NCBI GenBank assembly: GCA_002448495.1
Contig: DJYL01000129.1
Coordinates: forward strand, 1 to 5,246
Direction of reading: 5' to 3'
Origin: Pseudoselenomonas ruminantium
GTDB taxonomy: Bacteria > Bacillota > Negativicutes > Selenomonadales > Selenomonadaceae
Length of the DNA: 5,246 nt
The position numbers were made by a program, and so were the translations under genes. Each line of letters starts with the position of its first letter. Position 1 is the stretch's first letter. Shown here in pieces: positions 4,429 through 5,246 of the stretch. The notes beneath the pieces are model-generated. The model did not search any database. It had not been told where the DNA came from and worked only from the letters and a program-made list of their open reading frames with translations.

Positions 4429-5246
4429 GCGATTTTTTCCACGACAATCTGTGCCAGCAAATCCTCAACGACCTGCTTTTGCACATACCCGCTTTCCGCT
4501 TCCAGCGCATTGGCGGTTCCACAGGCGGCTCCCAGCCGCAGGACTTCTTCGAGGGGGAGCTTGCGCTGAAGCCCTGCCGCAATGCCTGCGACATAGGAAT
4601 CCCCGGAGCCTACAGGATTCTGGCAGTCAATTTGGGGTACTGTGACCCGGTATATACCATCTCCTGCCCCCACTAAAGACCCTTTGCTGCCCAAGGAAAT
4701 CGCCGCCATTTCAATTCCTTCGTCCAGAAAATGGCGAATCTCCCGCACCACATCTTCCTCGCTGTGGAGACGATAACCTCGCAAAGCCTCTATCTCATCC
4801 CGGTTCGGCTTGATGAAATCCGGCTTGGCCGATATTCCTCTGGCCAGCAAATCCCCGCTGGTGTCCAGCAGAAATTTCTTTCCCGCTGCATGGGCTTTTT
4901 CGATGAGCTCGGCGTAGAAATCTACCGGCACGCCTTGCGGCACACTGCCCGAAGCCACTACAATATCTGCCTTTTCCAGAAGTTCCGCATATTTTGTGCG
5001 GAACTTTTTTAAATCCTCCGGGCTGACTTCCGGTCCCGGTTCCAAAATTTCGGTCTGCGCGCCATCCTCTGTAAGAATCGCCAAACAGGAACGGGTTTCT
5101 CCGGCCACATCCACGAAATCTCCGGTTATCCCATAGTCATAAAGCTTTCCTGCCACAAATTCCCCGGTCTTGCCGCCCAGAAACCCGGTTACCACCGTAT
5201 CCTCACCTAAGATGGTGTCTACATTGGCCACATGAATCCCCTTGCC
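4425..5246 (-). CDS. lacC: Tagatose-6-phosphate kinase, PfkB family (5'-partial)
   Basis: Cytosolic ribokinase/PfkB-family kinase, most likely phosphorylating tagatose-6-phosphate with ATP to tagatose-1,6-bisphosphate. The frame is open to the right edge with GKGIHVANV, the end of the conserved GGKG-x-NV motif. About 35-40 N-terminal residues are therefore outside the window, and 273 residues are seen. The internal GTG at 5229-5231 is the Val of this motif, not a start. Numbering from the edge: GFLGGKTGEF (21-30), ASGSVPQGVPVDFY (98-111), the kinase motif FIKPNRDE (144-151), and the anion-hole/catalytic signature NPVGSGDSYVAG (210-221) with catalytic base Asp216. NPVGSGD and SGS-PxGxPVDFY are typical of LacC; 1-phosphofructokinase (FruK) is the close alternative, made less likely by the lac neighbours. 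It lies convergent to the regulator and shares its stop bases. It is separated from lacAB by the regulator, so it is in a different transcript from lacABFG. Confidence 0.85.
   Translation of the reverse strand, partial: GKGIHVANVDTILGEDTVVTGFLGGKTGEFVAGKLYDYGITGDFVDVAGETRSCLAILTEDGAQTEILEPGPEVSPEDLKKFRTKYAELLEKADIVVASGSVPQGVPVDFYAELIEKAHAAGKKFLLDTSGDLLARGISAKPDFIKPNRDEIEALRGYRLHSEEDVVREIRHFLDEGIEMAAISLGSKGSLVGAGDGIYRVTVPQIDCQNPVGSGDSYVAGIAAGLQRKLPLEEVLRLGAACGTANALEAESGYVQKQVVEDLLAQIVVEKIA

Noticed and set aside
5229..5231. GTG as the start of the kinase gene
   Set aside because: It is the Val codon inside GKGIHVANV, a conserved internal motif; the frame stays open to the window edge, so the gene is 5'-partial.

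Overview
The window is a carbohydrate-catabolism locus of a Bacillota-type (low-to-mid GC Gram-positive lineage) bacterium. This rests on staphylococcal/lactococcal-style lac proteins, strong purine-rich Shine-Dalgarno sites, and cre-like (TGWAANCGNTNWCA) operators. I cannot fix the genus; a mid-GC gut or rumen Firmicute or Negativicute fits the codon use, but that is a guess.

Layout, left to right. A partial galK (galactokinase) runs off the left edge on the minus strand. It has its own sigma-A-like promoter in a 174-nt gap, flanked by two identical LacI/CcpA-family operator-like 13-mers. Next, also on the minus strand and in transcription order, is the compact operon lacA-lacB-lacF-lacG (3470 down to 711). 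It encodes both subunits of galactose-6-phosphate isomerase, the lactose PTS IIA protein and 6-phospho-beta-galactosidase. Divergent from lacA across a 151-nt promoter region is an RpiR-family regulator (HTH plus SIS) on the plus strand. Convergent with it, and sharing a TTAA that supplies both stop codons, is a 5'-truncated PfkB-family kinase on the minus strand. It is best read as LacC, tagatose-6-phosphate kinase, and runs off the right edge.

How the genes work together: lactose brought in by the lactose PTS (LacF here, membrane component LacE not in the window) becomes lactose-6-phosphate. LacG splits it into glucose and galactose-6-phosphate. LacAB isomerises the latter to tagatose-6-phosphate, and LacC phosphorylates that to tagatose-1,6-bisphosphate. 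The aldolase (LacD) is not in the window. GalK next door would feed unphosphorylated galactose into the Leloir pathway, so the locus seems to serve both galactose routes.

The enzymes are ordinary members of known families. The points worth a second look are regulatory and architectural: an RpiR regulator where a DeoR-type LacR is classical, a two-operator arrangement around the galK promoter resembling the E. coli gal loop, a shared operator core at lacA and galK, and an intrinsic terminator for lacC built into the antisense of the regulator's last codons. I see no RNA gene, mobile element, CRISPR array or clearly new system. No gene-free stretch exceeds 300 bases.
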